Source: Rhodobacteraceae bacterium LMO-JJ12
GTDB taxonomy: Bacteria > Pseudomonadota > Alphaproteobacteria > Rhodobacterales > Rhodobacteraceae
Assembly (NCBI GenBank): GCA_021555075.1
Contig: JAKGBX010000001.1
Coordinates: 434,001-498,000, forward strand
Direction: 5' to 3'
Length of the DNA: 64,000 nucleotides
Numbering within the stretch: position 1 is the stretch's first letter; every line of letters starts with the position of its first letter. Of the stretch, positions 35,948 to 45,256 are shown piece by piece. Below the pieces are notes generated by a model that saw only the letters and a program-made list of their open reading frames with translations, searched no databases and was not told where the DNA came from. The position numbers were made by a program, and so were the translations under genes.

Positions 35948-36796
35948 TTAGTTGATCCGGTAGCTGACGTAGCCTTCGTCGGAACGCACCGTGTTTCTAT
36001 CAAGGATGTCAATCGTCTGTGAACCAGTGGCCTTTTCAGTTGTTGGTGGAATGCCGTTGCCGACGCTCATCGTGACGGTGGAATCAGTCTGAATGACAAA
36101 GCGAGTCTCTGACATGGGCGTGACGGTGTATGTTCCAACGGATTGGATTCGCAATTGCATCAGGTTTGTTGCGCCCGGGCGCATTGGATCGGGCATGTTG
36201 ACGCGGATCATGCCGAAGGATTGGAAGCTTCCATCCGGGCTGTAGGCGGTTGTGCCGCTCATCAAGCCACCTTCGGGAACGCCGGGCATCGGCACCTTCA
36301 GATCGCGCGCTTCCCAAGTGCCGACAAGGAATCCTTTGGCATCAAAGGCAGGCTTGGCGGCGACCAGCAGGGGTTGCATTTCTGCGACGGTGTTGGCGGC
36401 GGACCAGTTGGCCATGCCTTCTTTCCAAATCAGGGTGTCGGGTTTGAGATTGCCAGCTTGAATCATGGTCTTGAGCTGGGCTTCATCGAACGGGCCGGTT
36501 GTCTGGCCGTTGACTGCGACGAATACTTTCATGCCGGTTGGTGGTGGAGGAGGCGGTGGAACCGCGCCGCCGCCTGCAATTGCAGGGGGAGGAGCCGGGG
36601 GAGGAAGCGCGCCGCCAGCCCCAGCGCCAGCGACGCCGGGTTGGTTGGGATTGGCGGCCGGGTCGAGCAAAGTGCCCTGTGCCTGAGCCTGGGCCGTTGA
36701 GGTGCCGATTGCGCCAAATGCGAGCATGGCGAGAACCAGTAATCCCGCGAACCAGCGGTCAGGACGGCGATTTGAACGGGTTGAGAATAAGACCAT
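35948..36796 (-). CDS. Secreted GYF_2-domain protein, paralogue A
   Basis: The 282-residue protein has a signal peptide (cleavage near AQAQ, residue 38), a Pro/Gly/Ala-rich low-complexity region (about 45-86), then a GYF_2 (DUF4339) domain: FVAVNGQTTGPFDEAQLKTMI with TLIWKEGMANWSAA. The last 130 residues form a lipocalin- or AlgX-like beta-rich region of unknown family (FLVGTWEARDL...). AGGAG lies 7 bp before the ATG. A paralogue follows upstream at 36925-37770. The function is unknown. Confidence 0.78.
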   Translation of the reverse strand: MVLFSTRSNRRPDRWFAGLLVLAMLAFGAIGTSTAQAQAQGTLLDPAANPNQPGVAGAGAGGALPPPAPPPAIAGGGAVPPPPPPPTGMKVFVAVNGQTTGPFDEAQLKTMIQAGNLKPDTLIWKEGMANWSAANTVAEMQPLLVAAKPAFDAKGFLVGTWEARDLKVPMPGVPEGGLMSGTTAYSPDGSFQSFGMIRVNMPDPMRPGATNLMQLRIQSVGTYTVTPMSETRFVIQTDSTVTMSVGNGIPPTTEKATGSQTIDILDRNTVRSDEGYVSYRIN

Positions 36797-36924
36797 GAAA
36801 TCTACTCCTAAGAGAAATTGCGCCGTAAGGTTGTAGCGGTCACATATTTAGCGGTCACATATTGTGTGCCGGGGCCGGAAGAACCCGGCCCGGGCGTGAG
36901 CGCAACGCGTGGTGGTTGCACGCA

Positions 36925-37770
36925 TCAGCGTGAGCGTTTCATCAGGTTTCCGTATTCGTCGCGCAGCGTGTTTTGATCGACGATCTGAAAGGTGGAGGAG
37001 TCTGAGGACTGCGCTTGTTGAGACTGACCCGTGTTTCGTGAGGTCATGGTGATGTCGTCTACGCTACTTACTGAAATCCGGTCGCTGCCCAGAAGTGCCG
37101 CTGTCCAGGTGCCTTTGCCAGTGACATCGTATGTTTCTTCCATCTGACCCGAGCCACCCGGCATGGTCATCGTGGCCTTTGCCGTATAGGAGCCATCGGC
37201 CATGTAGTTCATGATGCCGGTAATCCGGGCCTGTTGCGCCCCGGCGGGAATGGTGCCGTTTTGCACGGTCCAGCGCCCGGTAAAAAAGCGGGTGGCATCC
37301 ATCGGTGTGTTGGGGTCGGGTTGTGGGCCCGCTCGCGGGGTTTGAACCATCGCCTGAAGCTCGGGCACGCGGGCGATCGGAGCCCAATCGGCCATGCCCT
37401 CTTTCCAGACCAGCGTTTGGGCGGCGATCTGTCCTGATGCCATCATTTGCTGAATTTGCATCTGATTGAACGGGCCGGCAGCCTGACCATTGAGCGCAAC
37501 GAAAAAGTTGAGTTGCGGCAGGGGTGGCGGGCCGCTGAGTTGCGGCGGGACCGGGGGCGGCATGGCGCCGGTGGAGGTGGGCGCGCCGGGTGCGGCGGGT
37601 GTGTCGGTGACGGTACCGGTCAGAAGATCGCTGCCCGAGGGGGCGGGCAATGTACCGCTTTGGGCGAAAGCCATGTTGGCGAAGAGCGCCAGAGCGAGAA
37701 TTTGTAGTGCCAGAATCAAAGGCCGAAATGCGAGTGGGTGACGCGCCGCACGGGGCGTTGCAATCGTCAT
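36925..37770 (-). CDS. Secreted GYF_2-domain protein, paralogue B
   Basis: The 281-residue protein from ATG 37770 (GGGAG in front) has a signal peptide ending near FAQS (residue 37), a Pro-rich spacer, a GYF_2 domain (FFVALNGQAAGPFNQMQIQQ, TLVWKEGMADWAPI), and a C-terminal beta-rich domain (FFTGRWTVQNG...DRISVSSVDD). It matches paralogue A in domain order and motif wording. The two genes are in tandem with a 128-bp gap, so they arose by duplication. They probably sit in the periplasm. Confidence 0.78.
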   Translation of the reverse strand: MTIATPRAARHPLAFRPLILALQILALALFANMAFAQSGTLPAPSGSDLLTGTVTDTPAAPGAPTSTGAMPPPVPPQLSGPPPLPQLNFFVALNGQAAGPFNQMQIQQMMASGQIAAQTLVWKEGMADWAPIARVPELQAMVQTPRAGPQPDPNTPMDATRFFTGRWTVQNGTIPAGAQQARITGIMNYMADGSYTAKATMTMPGGSGQMEETYDVTGKGTWTAALLGSDRISVSSVDDITMTSRNTGQSQQAQSSDSSTFQIVDQNTLRDEYGNLMKRSR

Positions 37771-38263
37771 GTCGAAATCTCCCAAGTTGAAAAACATTTG
37801 TTTAACTGAGTCGATGCTATGTCAAACTCGGGTTTGGACAAAGAAAATAGTAGCAACGCGTGGCGGGGGTAGATGCCGGGTAAAGCCTGCATCCGCAGGG
37901 GTTGCAGAGCTTGCGGCAAGACCAAAAGCGCTGCGCCCGTGCTAATTGCAACCGATATGCGGGTGCGGATGACGAAGCGGCAGGGCGGGCTATTGCCGAA
38001 CTGCCCGTAGTGGCGATAACCGCCCCGTTCAGTTTCGTTTGCGCGCGAATTGCCAATCTGAAAGATCCGCAGGCGTCGCTCTGCCAAGGGCGGGCGAGAG
38101 GCCGATGTAGGGGGTTGCCCTGCTGAGTTTCGGGGGAAATGGCAATATCTTGTGGATAAAACCGCCGAAATCCCCATATCGTGGGTCGCAGCGTTGACTC
38201 GTGGGGTGTGCTGACGCCAGATTTGCCCTACTTCAGGGAATCAACAATCGGGTCACCGCCGCC
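37771..38263. other. Long intergenic region before smc
   Basis: This 493-bp stretch has no convincing gene on either strand; short open frames lack ribosome sites and family similarity. It presumably carries the promoters of the GYF_2 genes (minus) and of smc (plus). One TTATCCACA (minus strand, 38151-38159) is present but is not backed by other DnaA-like boxes. Confidence 0.6.
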
Positions 38264-41200
38264 TTGCGCTTTTCCAAACTCAGACTGACCGGCTTCAAGA
38301 GCTTTGTCGACCCGACCGAGTTGCTCATCACGGATGGGTTGACCGGGGTTGTCGGGCCGAATGGCTGTGGCAAGTCGAACCTTCTGGAAGCGTTGCGCTG
38401 GGTGATGGGGGAAAACCGGCCCACGGCGATGCGCGGCGGCGGCATGGAAGATGTGATCTTTGCCGGGGCGGCGACGCGACCGGCGCGCAACTTTGCCGAA
38501 GTGTCCCTTCTTATCGACAACTCTGAGCGGTTGGCGCCTGCCGGATTCAATGATGATGACGTGCTGGAGATCGTGCGCCGCATCACGCGCGATGTGGGCA
38601 GTGCGTATAAGACCAATTCGCGTGAAGTTCGGGCGCGCGATGTGCAGATGCTGTTTGCGGATGCATCGACCGGTGCGCATTCGCCCGCGTTGGTGCGCCA
38701 GGGGCAGATTTCGGAGCTGATCAACGCCAAGCCGAAGAACCGGCGGCGGATTCTTGAAGAAGCGGCGGGGATTTCGGGGCTGTATCAGCGTCGTCATGAG
38801 GCCGAGCTGAAACTAAAAGGGGCCGAAGCCAACCTGCTCAGGGTCGATGATGTGGTTGAGCAATTGGCGGCGCAATTGCAGCAATTGGCGCGTCAGGCAC
38901 GACAGGCAGCGCGGTATCGCTCTATTGGGGATGAGTTACGCCGCTCCGAAGGGTTGCTTTTGTATCGCCGCTGGAAAGAGGCCGATGAAGCCCGTGGAGC
39001 GGCCGAAGAAGAGCTGCGCACAAGGTTGACTGCGGCGGCGCAGGCCGAGAGCGCGGCGCGCGCTGCGGCAAAGGAGCGTCAGGTGCGCGAGGATGCGTTG
39101 CCTGCGCTACGCGAGGAGGAAGCGATTGCGTCGGCGGTGTTGCAGCGCTTGCAGGTGCAGCGCGATACATTGAAGGATCAGGAAGCGCGCGCGCTTGAGG
39201 CGATCGAAACGCTTGAGCGGCGGATTGGCCAGCTAGGTGCGGATATGGAGCGCGAGGCCGGGTTGAACCGTGATGCGGTCGACACCATCGAGCGGCTGGA
39301 ATGGGAAGCGCGCGAGTTGGCCAAAGCTGGCGAAGGGCATGATGCGTTGCTGGAGGCGGCGGCAGAATCGGCGCGCGAGGCGGCGCAGGTTCTGGGCGAA
39401 CGCGAGGGCGATCTTTCGCAATTGACCGAGGATGTCGCGCGGCTGGCGGCGCGCCACCAATCGGCGCATCGTCTGCTTGATGATTGTCGCAAGACCTTGG
39501 AGCGTGGCGAGAGCGAGGCGGCCAAGGCCAAGGTATCGATGAGCGAGGCCGAGGCGGCGCTGGGCCGTGCGCAAGCGGATTACGAGGCGGCGCGCGAAGC
39601 CGAAGCAGAGGCCGAGGCGCAAGCGGAAGCGGCGGAAGAGGCGCTGCTTGAGATCGAAGAAGCGCGCGCCGAGACGCAAAGCCGTGAGGCCGATGCACGG
39701 GGCGAACGCAGCGCAGCCGAAGGCGAAGTGAACGCGCTTTCGGCAGAGGCGACCGCGCTGGCCAAGCTGGTGGAGCGTGATACGGCCGAGGGCGGGCAGA
39801 TCCTTGATCGCTTGCAGGTCGAGCAGGGGTATGAAAAGGCGCTGGGCGCGGCGCTGGCGGATGATCTGCGCGCGCCCGAGGTTGAAGAAGACGGGCCGTC
39901 GGGCTGGGCGCAATTGCCGGGGTATCAACATCCTCAAGCGTTGCCGGCTGGGGCTGATGCGTTGACCAATCACGTTTCGGTGCCCGAGGTTCTGGAACGG
40001 CGGATGAGCCAAATCGGGCTGGTTGATGCGGAAGACGGGCCGCGCCTTCAAGCGGAATTGCAGCCGGGGCAACGGCTTGTGACGCTGGAAGGGGATCTGT
40101 GGCGCTGGGATGGCTATCGCGCCTGGGCCGAGGATGCGCCGAGTGCGGCGGCGCTCAGGTTGCAGCAATTGAACCGGCTTGAGGCGCTGAAACAGCAGAT
40201 GGAGGGCGCGAACGCGCGCGCCATGGGGGCGAAACAGGCGCATGAGGCGCTGACCCAGCGGCTGGCAGAGCAGTCGGAGGCCGACCGGGCCGCGCGCGAT
40301 GCAAGACGCGCCGCGGATGCAAGAATGAACGAGGCCGCGCGGGCATTGAGCCGGGCCGAGGCGGATCGTAACTTGTCTGAATCGCGGCGCGAATCCTCGG
40401 CGCTGGCCGTGGCGCGCCATGAAGAAGAGGCGATGGGCGCGCGCAAGCAGATGGCCGAGGCCGAGAAGGGTGTGGCCGATCTGGGCGATCTCGATTTGGC
40501 GCGCGATCAGGTTGAAGATGTGAAAATGACCGTCGAGGCGGCGCGCATTACCATGATGGCGCGGCGTTCAAGCCATGATGAATTGCGCCGCGAGGGCGAG
40601 GCGCGCACACGGCGCCGCCAAGAGGTGACCAAGGAGATTTCCGGTTGGAAGCACCGCTTGGAAACGGCGGACAAGCGGATTGCAGAACTGGCCGAGCGCA
40701 AGGAAGCCTCGGAAGCCGAGTTGAAAGAGGCCACGGCGGCACCCGCCGAGATCGCCGCCAAGCGTGATGAGTTGGCCGATGCGATTGGTGAGGCGGAGGA
40801 GCGTCGCGCGACGGCTGCGGATGCTCTGGCCGAAGCCGAAACGGCGCTACGCGATGCGGTGAGTGCCGAGCGCGACGCAGAGCGTACGGCCAGCGAAGCG
40901 CGCGAGGCAAGGGCGCGCTCGGAAGCGCGGGCGGATGCGGCGCGCGAAACGGTGGGGTATGCCGAGGAGCGGATTGCCGACGATCAGGAATGCTCGCCGG
41001 GCGAGTTGCTTGAATCCCTCGGGGCGGACCCCGAAAAGATGCCGGCGTCTGATGCTATTGAGGCGGATGTGAACCGGCTGAAACGGCAACGCGATGCCTT
41101 GGGGGCGGTGAACCTGCGTGCCGAGGAAGACGCGCGGGAAGTTCAGGAAGAACACGACAATCTGGTCAAGGAAAAGACCGACCTGGAAGAAGCGATCCGG

Positions 41201-41719
41201 ATGTTGAGGAATGGCATTGCCAGCCTCAACCGCGAAGGTCGTGAGCGTCTTTTGACCGCGTTCGAGCAGGTGAATGCGAATTTCACCATGCTGTTCCGGC
41301 ATCTCTTTGGCGGTGGCGAGGCCGAGCTTGTTCTGGTGGAGAGCGATGATCCGCTGGAAGCCGGGCTTGAGATCATGTGCCAGCCACCGGGCAAGAAGCT
41401 GAGCACGCTGTCACTTTTGTCGGGGGGTGAGCAGACGCTGACTGCGTTGGCGCTGATCTTTGCGGTGTTCCTGGCCAATCCAGCGCCGATCTGTGTGCTT
41501 GATGAGGTCGACGCGCCGCTCGATGATGCCAATGTGACGCGGTTCTGTGACATGCTGGACGAAATGTGTCGCCGCACGGATACGCGCTTTTTGATTATCA
41601 CCCACCATGCGGTGACGATGGCGCGGATGGATCGCCTGTTCGGCGTCACCATGCAGGAACAGGGCGTGAGCCAGCTGGTTTCGGTCGATCTGAAGAAGGC
41701 GACGGCGATGGTGGCGTAA
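38264..41719 (+). CDS. smc: Chromosome segregation protein SMC
   Basis: This 1151-residue protein starts at TTG 38264, where the conserved (M)RFSKLRLTGFKSFVDP begins; GTG 38201 would add 21 residues with no similarity. Walker A is GPNGCGKSN (31-39). Two long Ala/Glu-rich coiled coils flank a hinge (near KALGAALADDLRAPEVEED through GDLWRWDGYRAWAED). The C-terminal head has LSLLSGGEQTLTALAL and Walker B CVLDEVDAPLDDANV. It condenses and separates chromosomes with ScpAB. It is a core gene. Confidence 0.93.
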   Translation: MRFSKLRLTGFKSFVDPTELLITDGLTGVVGPNGCGKSNLLEALRWVMGENRPTAMRGGGMEDVIFAGAATRPARNFAEVSLLIDNSERLAPAGFNDDDVLEIVRRITRDVGSAYKTNSREVRARDVQMLFADASTGAHSPALVRQGQISELINAKPKNRRRILEEAAGISGLYQRRHEAELKLKGAEANLLRVDDVVEQLAAQLQQLARQARQAARYRSIGDELRRSEGLLLYRRWKEADEARGAAEEELRTRLTAAAQAESAARAAAKERQVREDALPALREEEAIASAVLQRLQVQRDTLKDQEARALEAIETLERRIGQLGADMEREAGLNRDAVDTIERLEWEARELAKAGEGHDALLEAAAESAREAAQVLGEREGDLSQLTEDVARLAARHQSAHRLLDDCRKTLERGESEAAKAKVSMSEAEAALGRAQADYEAAREAEAEAEAQAEAAEEALLEIEEARAETQSREADARGERSAAEGEVNALSAEATALAKLVERDTAEGGQILDRLQVEQGYEKALGAALADDLRAPEVEEDGPSGWAQLPGYQHPQALPAGADALTNHVSVPEVLERRMSQIGLVDAEDGPRLQAELQPGQRLVTLEGDLWRWDGYRAWAEDAPSAAALRLQQLNRLEALKQQMEGANARAMGAKQAHEALTQRLAEQSEADRAARDARRAADARMNEAARALSRAEADRNLSESRRESSALAVARHEEEAMGARKQMAEAEKGVADLGDLDLARDQVEDVKMTVEAARITMMARRSSHDELRREGEARTRRRQEVTKEISGWKHRLETADKRIAELAERKEASEAELKEATAAPAEIAAKRDELADAIGEAEERRATAADALAEAETALRDAVSAERDAERTASEAREARARSEARADAARETVGYAEERIADDQECSPGELLESLGADPEKMPASDAIEADVNRLKRQRDALGAVNLRAEEDAREVQEEHDNLVKEKTDLEEAIRMLRNGIASLNREGRERLLTAFEQVNANFTMLFRHLFGGGEAELVLVESDDPLEAGLEIMCQPPGKKLSTLSLLSGGEQTLTALALIFAVFLANPAPICVLDEVDAPLDDANVTRFCDMLDEMCRRTDTRFLIITHHAVTMARMDRLFGVTMQEQGVSQLVSVDLKKATAMVA

Positions 41720-41902
41720 GGCGGCGATTGGCCGAACGCCCAAATTCCGAGATTTCCTCAGGAAACACCCGTTTCATCGTTTCCCGAGACCAAACGATCA
41801 GACGTAAAACCCCGATATTATCCCACCCCTGCCCGTATTCTGCCCAATTTCATCGCAATAACGATCCTCGAGAAAACAAAGAAATGATTTGAGGTATCGG
41901 GA

Positions 41903-42808
41903 ATGGATCGTCTGACCGAAATGGAGGCTTTTGCCACGGTCGTTGACCAGGGCGGTTTTACGGACGCGGCCAGGAAGATGGGGATTTCGAAATCCGCCGT
42001 TTCCAAGCACGTCTCGTCGCTCGAAGCACGGCTGGGCGCGCGGCTGCTCAATCGCACCACGCGCCGGGTGAGCCCCACCGAGATCGGGCTGGCCTATTAC
42101 GATCGGGCGCGGCGGGTGCTTAATGATGCAGGCGAGGCCGACGCGCTGGTCAGCTCGATGCAGAGCGATCCCTCGGGACTGCTGCGGATTTCTGTGGCCA
42201 CCGATTTCGGCGTCAATCATCTTAGCCCGGTACTGGGTGATTTCCTTGCCGAATTCCCGGATATCACTGTGAACATGGTCCTCAACAACCGGTATGTTGA
42301 GTTGATCAGCGAAGGCTTCGACATGGCGATCCGCATTGGTGAGCTGGAAGATAGCACCCTCAGAGCGCGCAAGCTGACCGAGACGACCAAGCGGATGATC
42401 GCCAGTCCGAATTATTTCAAACGTCACGGTCGGCCCCAGAAGATCGATGATCTCAATGATCACAAACTGTTGCATTATTCCAGCCAGTCGGCCGGCAACA
42501 TGTGGAAGCTGACGGCGCCCTCGGGTGAAAAGCGCCAGGTGCGCACCGCCGGGTGGCTAAGCGTGAATGACGGGCAGTCGCTGCTCAATGCTGCGATTTC
42601 CGGGCTTGGCATCGCCTATCTGCCGAGCTTCCTTTATGCTGATGCGATGCGCAAAGGGCTGATCGAGGATGTCATCCCTGATCTGCCGGTGGAAACGCAA
42701 GGCATCTATGCGGTTTACCCGCCGGGTCGTTTCACCCAGCCCAAAGTGCGCGCCTTCATCGATTTCCTGGTGCATGCCTTTGGCGAAAAGGGTGCCAACG
42801 ACTGGTAA
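41903..42808 (+). CDS. LysR family transcriptional regulator
   Basis: The 301-residue protein has the N-terminal winged helix MDRLTEMEAFATVVDQGGFTDAARKMGISKSAVSKHVSSLEARLG split across residues 1-45, then TRRVSPTEIGLAYY. The effector domain follows (GLLRISVATDFGVNHLSPVL onward). No divergent target gene sits next to it, so its regulon is unknown. Two hairpins at 42825-42890 end the transcript. Confidence 0.9.
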   Translation: MDRLTEMEAFATVVDQGGFTDAARKMGISKSAVSKHVSSLEARLGARLLNRTTRRVSPTEIGLAYYDRARRVLNDAGEADALVSSMQSDPSGLLRISVATDFGVNHLSPVLGDFLAEFPDITVNMVLNNRYVELISEGFDMAIRIGELEDSTLRARKLTETTKRMIASPNYFKRHGRPQKIDDLNDHKLLHYSSQSAGNMWKLTAPSGEKRQVRTAGWLSVNDGQSLLNAAISGLGIAYLPSFLYADAMRKGLIEDVIPDLPVETQGIYAVYPPGRFTQPKVRAFIDFLVHAFGEKGANDW

Positions 42809-42824
42809 AATACGAATTTCCCCC

Positions 42825-42890
42825 AGAGCGCTCGCAAGGGCGCTCTCCGCAACCAACTGGGTCCCGGGCATTGCTCCGGGTCCTTTTTTG
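42825..42890 (+). terminator. Tandem hairpin terminator of the lysR gene
   Basis: The first stem is AGAGCGC/GCGCTCT (42825-42846). The second is CCCGG(G)/(T)CCGGG (42863-42880), directly followed by TCCTTTTTTG. The T-run makes the second a good Rho-independent terminator for the plus strand. Confidence 0.75.
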
Positions 42891-42934
42891 TTTGCGCTCT
42901 GGCGGGAAGGGCACGCGATAAACGAAGTGATAGA

Positions 42935-43984
42935 TCAATCGGTGTTCAGAAGTACCGCTTCGACCCGCCGGTTTTGTTCGCGCCCCTCGGCGCTGCGGTT
43001 GGTGGTGGTTGGAGACAGATAACCCACGCCCTGGGCTTCGAGTTGGCTGCGCGCAATGCCGTAGGCCTCGACCAGACGCTCCAGCACCGATGCGGCGCGG
43101 CGTTTGGACAGCGCGACGTTGGTGTCGAGCGCGCCTGTCGCGTCCGTATGACCAACAAGCGCGACGCGCAGCGATGGATCGGTGCGCAGGAAACCGGCCA
43201 GCGCTTCGAGTGACGCAAAGGTGCCTTCGCCGAGCGATGATGACCCTGTCTCAAAGGTCAGATCGAGGAGAACGGCATGTCCGTTCTCTTGCAGCCTCGC
43301 GATCAGGGGCTGATTGGTTTGAGGTTGTGCGCCACCGCTGGTGGTGGGTTTGCCCGAGGTAGAGGATTGCGGGACGGTTCCGTCTGGTGGGGTGATTTGA
43401 ACGATCTGGAGAAAGCCCGCATTGGCGCTTCTGCTGATCAGAAGTGCCACATATTCGCCTGCCTTGAGATCGTCATTGGTTTCGGTCAGTCGTACAGCAG
43501 CGAGATAGCGGTAGTCGAACAGGTCGACATGCATGACCGGTTCGGGAAACACCTTGAGCCGATAGCGGAAGTCAAACCCGCCGCAGGCGAAATCCTTGCA
43601 TTCAAACATGATTTCGAACCCGGCATCCAAGAGCTGTTGGCGTAACGGAGCCAGCAATTGAAGCGTGGTAATGCCCTGCGCCGCCACCCGCCAGGCGGTC
43701 CGGTTGATGCGGCCTTCCAGGTCGAGCGTTTCGAGTGCGCCCTCGCGGACAGGGCCGATGGCGAGCGCGTGGCTTTCGGGGCTGGCCGCAACACGGGCGG
43801 TTTCGCGGGCGTTGCTGGGCAGTTTCAGGTCGATGGCGCCGCCGGGTGAGGCAAGGCAGGTCAGCCAGAAAGCCGCAGCGAGGGTGGCGGGCTTGCGCCA
43901 CAGGGGCCATCCGCCCCAGAAACCTGTCTGCGGCGGAGGCGTTTGCGCCCCGTGATCAGCGCGATTGCGCGTGATATTCGTCAT
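42935..43984 (-). CDS. OmpA-domain outer-membrane / peptidoglycan-associated protein
   Basis: The 349-residue protein has a hydrophobic N-terminal segment (about 30-50, ending in CLASPGGA) that could be a signal peptide. The last 115 residues are an OmpA-like domain: LDLTFETGSSSLGEG, VALVGHTDATGALDTNVALSKRRA across 265-288, then GVGYLSPTTTN and EGREQNRRVEAVL. The D and R residues that bind diaminopimelate are present. The start overlaps the end of the AhpD-like gene by 29 bases, which suggests a coupled operon. Confidence 0.8.
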   Translation of the reverse strand: MTNITRNRADHGAQTPPPQTGFWGGWPLWRKPATLAAAFWLTCLASPGGAIDLKLPSNARETARVAASPESHALAIGPVREGALETLDLEGRINRTAWRVAAQGITTLQLLAPLRQQLLDAGFEIMFECKDFACGGFDFRYRLKVFPEPVMHVDLFDYRYLAAVRLTETNDDLKAGEYVALLISRSANAGFLQIVQITPPDGTVPQSSTSGKPTTSGGAQPQTNQPLIARLQENGHAVLLDLTFETGSSSLGEGTFASLEALAGFLRTDPSLRVALVGHTDATGALDTNVALSKRRAASVLERLVEAYGIARSQLEAQGVGYLSPTTTNRSAEGREQNRRVEAVLLNTD

Positions 43985-44525
43985 TCGGGCGCATATCAGT
44001 GGCCGAGGCCACCCGGTTTGTCATGTTGTAGAACCCGGCGACATTGGCGATGTCCCAGATGTCACGATCACTAAAGCCCACGGCGCGAAGCCCCTCACGA
44101 TCGGCCTCGACAATCTTGTGGCTTTCCACCGTCATCTTCTCGGCAAAGGCGAGCATGGCCGTCTGGCGCGCATCAAGATCGGCCGCGCGCCAGTTCATCA
44201 CCATCATCTCGCCCAGCTTCGGGTCGCCTGACAGGGCGCGCACGGCCTGGCCGTGGGCGGTGAGGCAATAGAAACACTTGTTGATCGAGCTTACGGCCAC
44301 GGCGATCATCTCGCGTTCCAGCTTGGAAAGCCCGCTATCGCTGAGCATCAGGTCGTTATAAAGCGCGGTGAATGCATTGAGCTTATCGATATCAAAAGCA
44401 TAGGCTTGCAACACGTTGGGGATCAGCCCCAGCTTGTCTGCGCAGATGTCGAAATACTTCTGAATTGGCGCGGGCAGCGGATCGACCATCGGCAGATCAA
44501 GAGCTGTGGGTTGTTTGGCGGTCAT
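43956..44525 (-). CDS. AhpD-like alkylhydroperoxidase / peroxidase-related protein
   Basis: This 189-residue protein starts at ATG 44525, which overlaps the preceding GNAT stop by four bases. It has the CMD/AhpD fold with the redox pair C-x2-C in INKCFYCLTAHG and the preceding conserved EREMIAVAVS. Proteins of this group reduce peroxides through the CxxC and a nearby histidine. It is followed by the OmpA-domain gene. Confidence 0.85.
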   Translation of the reverse strand: MTAKQPTALDLPMVDPLPAPIQKYFDICADKLGLIPNVLQAYAFDIDKLNAFTALYNDLMLSDSGLSKLEREMIAVAVSSINKCFYCLTAHGQAVRALSGDPKLGEMMVMNWRAADLDARQTAMLAFAEKMTVESHKIVEADREGLRAVGFSDRDIWDIANVAGFYNMTNRVASATDMRPNDEYHAQSR

Positions 44526-45256
44526 GTTGGGGCCTCGGAAAGTTTGCGATAGTGATATTGTCCCACAAGCGCCATGGAGAGGGAAGTGTAGAGCGCGTTG
44601 GCGCCGGTGTTGGCTTGGGTGCAGACCACTGACATATGTGTCGCGCCATTTTCCTGCGCCCAGAAGGCGGCGCGGCGCATCATCCACTTGCCGAGGCCCT
44701 GATTGCGTTGATGCGGCAGGATTTCCAGCGCGTGTAGCATGGCTATGTCGTCATGAATGGCAACAAATGCACAGCCGCCGGGGTGGTCCTGCCAACGCCC
44801 GATGATACCGGTTTTGGCGCCTTTTACCCGCTCCATCACCGCCACGCGATCAGGCCCGATGCCACCCCCAGACCATATGTCGCACATGATGGCGAGCGGT
44901 TCCCAGACAGGAATGGCCGTGACCGGGCGCATTGGTTCGCTCGTCAGGGTTTCGATCGGGCAGGCATAGAGATTGACCGGATCGACGATGTCATAGCCGC
45001 GCGCGGCAAGTTGTTCATCGAGTTCGGATTGGCCCGCGCGGATCATGAAGAGGCAGGGCTGGCCCATGGCGCGCATCGCGGTTTCGGCGCTGGCAATCTC
45101 TTGGGTCGTGACTGGCCGCTCTGTGGTGGCTGCGCTGACCCGTTGGCCACCGCCTTTGCCCAGGCGCAGGGTGAAGGGCCCGAGCGTGTCGTAGCGCGCA
45201 GCGGGCCAGGTCCCGTCGATAACGTCGTAAAGAGTTTTGATGTCAGGAAGCGTCAT
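44522..45256 (-). CDS. GNAT family N-acetyltransferase
   Basis: The 244-residue protein has a C-terminal GNAT domain with LHALEILPHQRNQGLGKWMM, where R-N-Q-G-L-G is the acetyl-CoA loop, and a C-terminal YTSLSMALVGQYHYRK. The N-terminal 110 residues look like a degenerate GNAT half. It overlaps the CinA-type gene by 14 bases and the AhpD-like gene by four. The substrate is unknown. Confidence 0.8.
   Translation of the reverse strand: MTLPDIKTLYDVIDGTWPAARYDTLGPFTLRLGKGGGQRVSAATTERPVTTQEIASAETAMRAMGQPCLFMIRAGQSELDEQLAARGYDIVDPVNLYACPIETLTSEPMRPVTAIPVWEPLAIMCDIWSGGGIGPDRVAVMERVKGAKTGIIGRWQDHPGGCAFVAIHDDIAMLHALEILPHQRNQGLGKWMMRRAAFWAQENGATHMSVVCTQANTGANALYTSLSMALVGQYHYRKLSEAPT

Noticed and set aside
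38151-38159. TTATCCACA on the minus strand, a perfect DnaA box, before smc
   Set aside because: A single 9-mer is expected by chance about once in two windows of this size, and no further boxes or AT-rich unwinding element are near it. It is not taken as an origin.
37767-38177. Open frame of 136 codons on the minus strand before smc
   Set aside because: It has no ribosome site, low-complexity composition and no family similarity. It is treated as chance.
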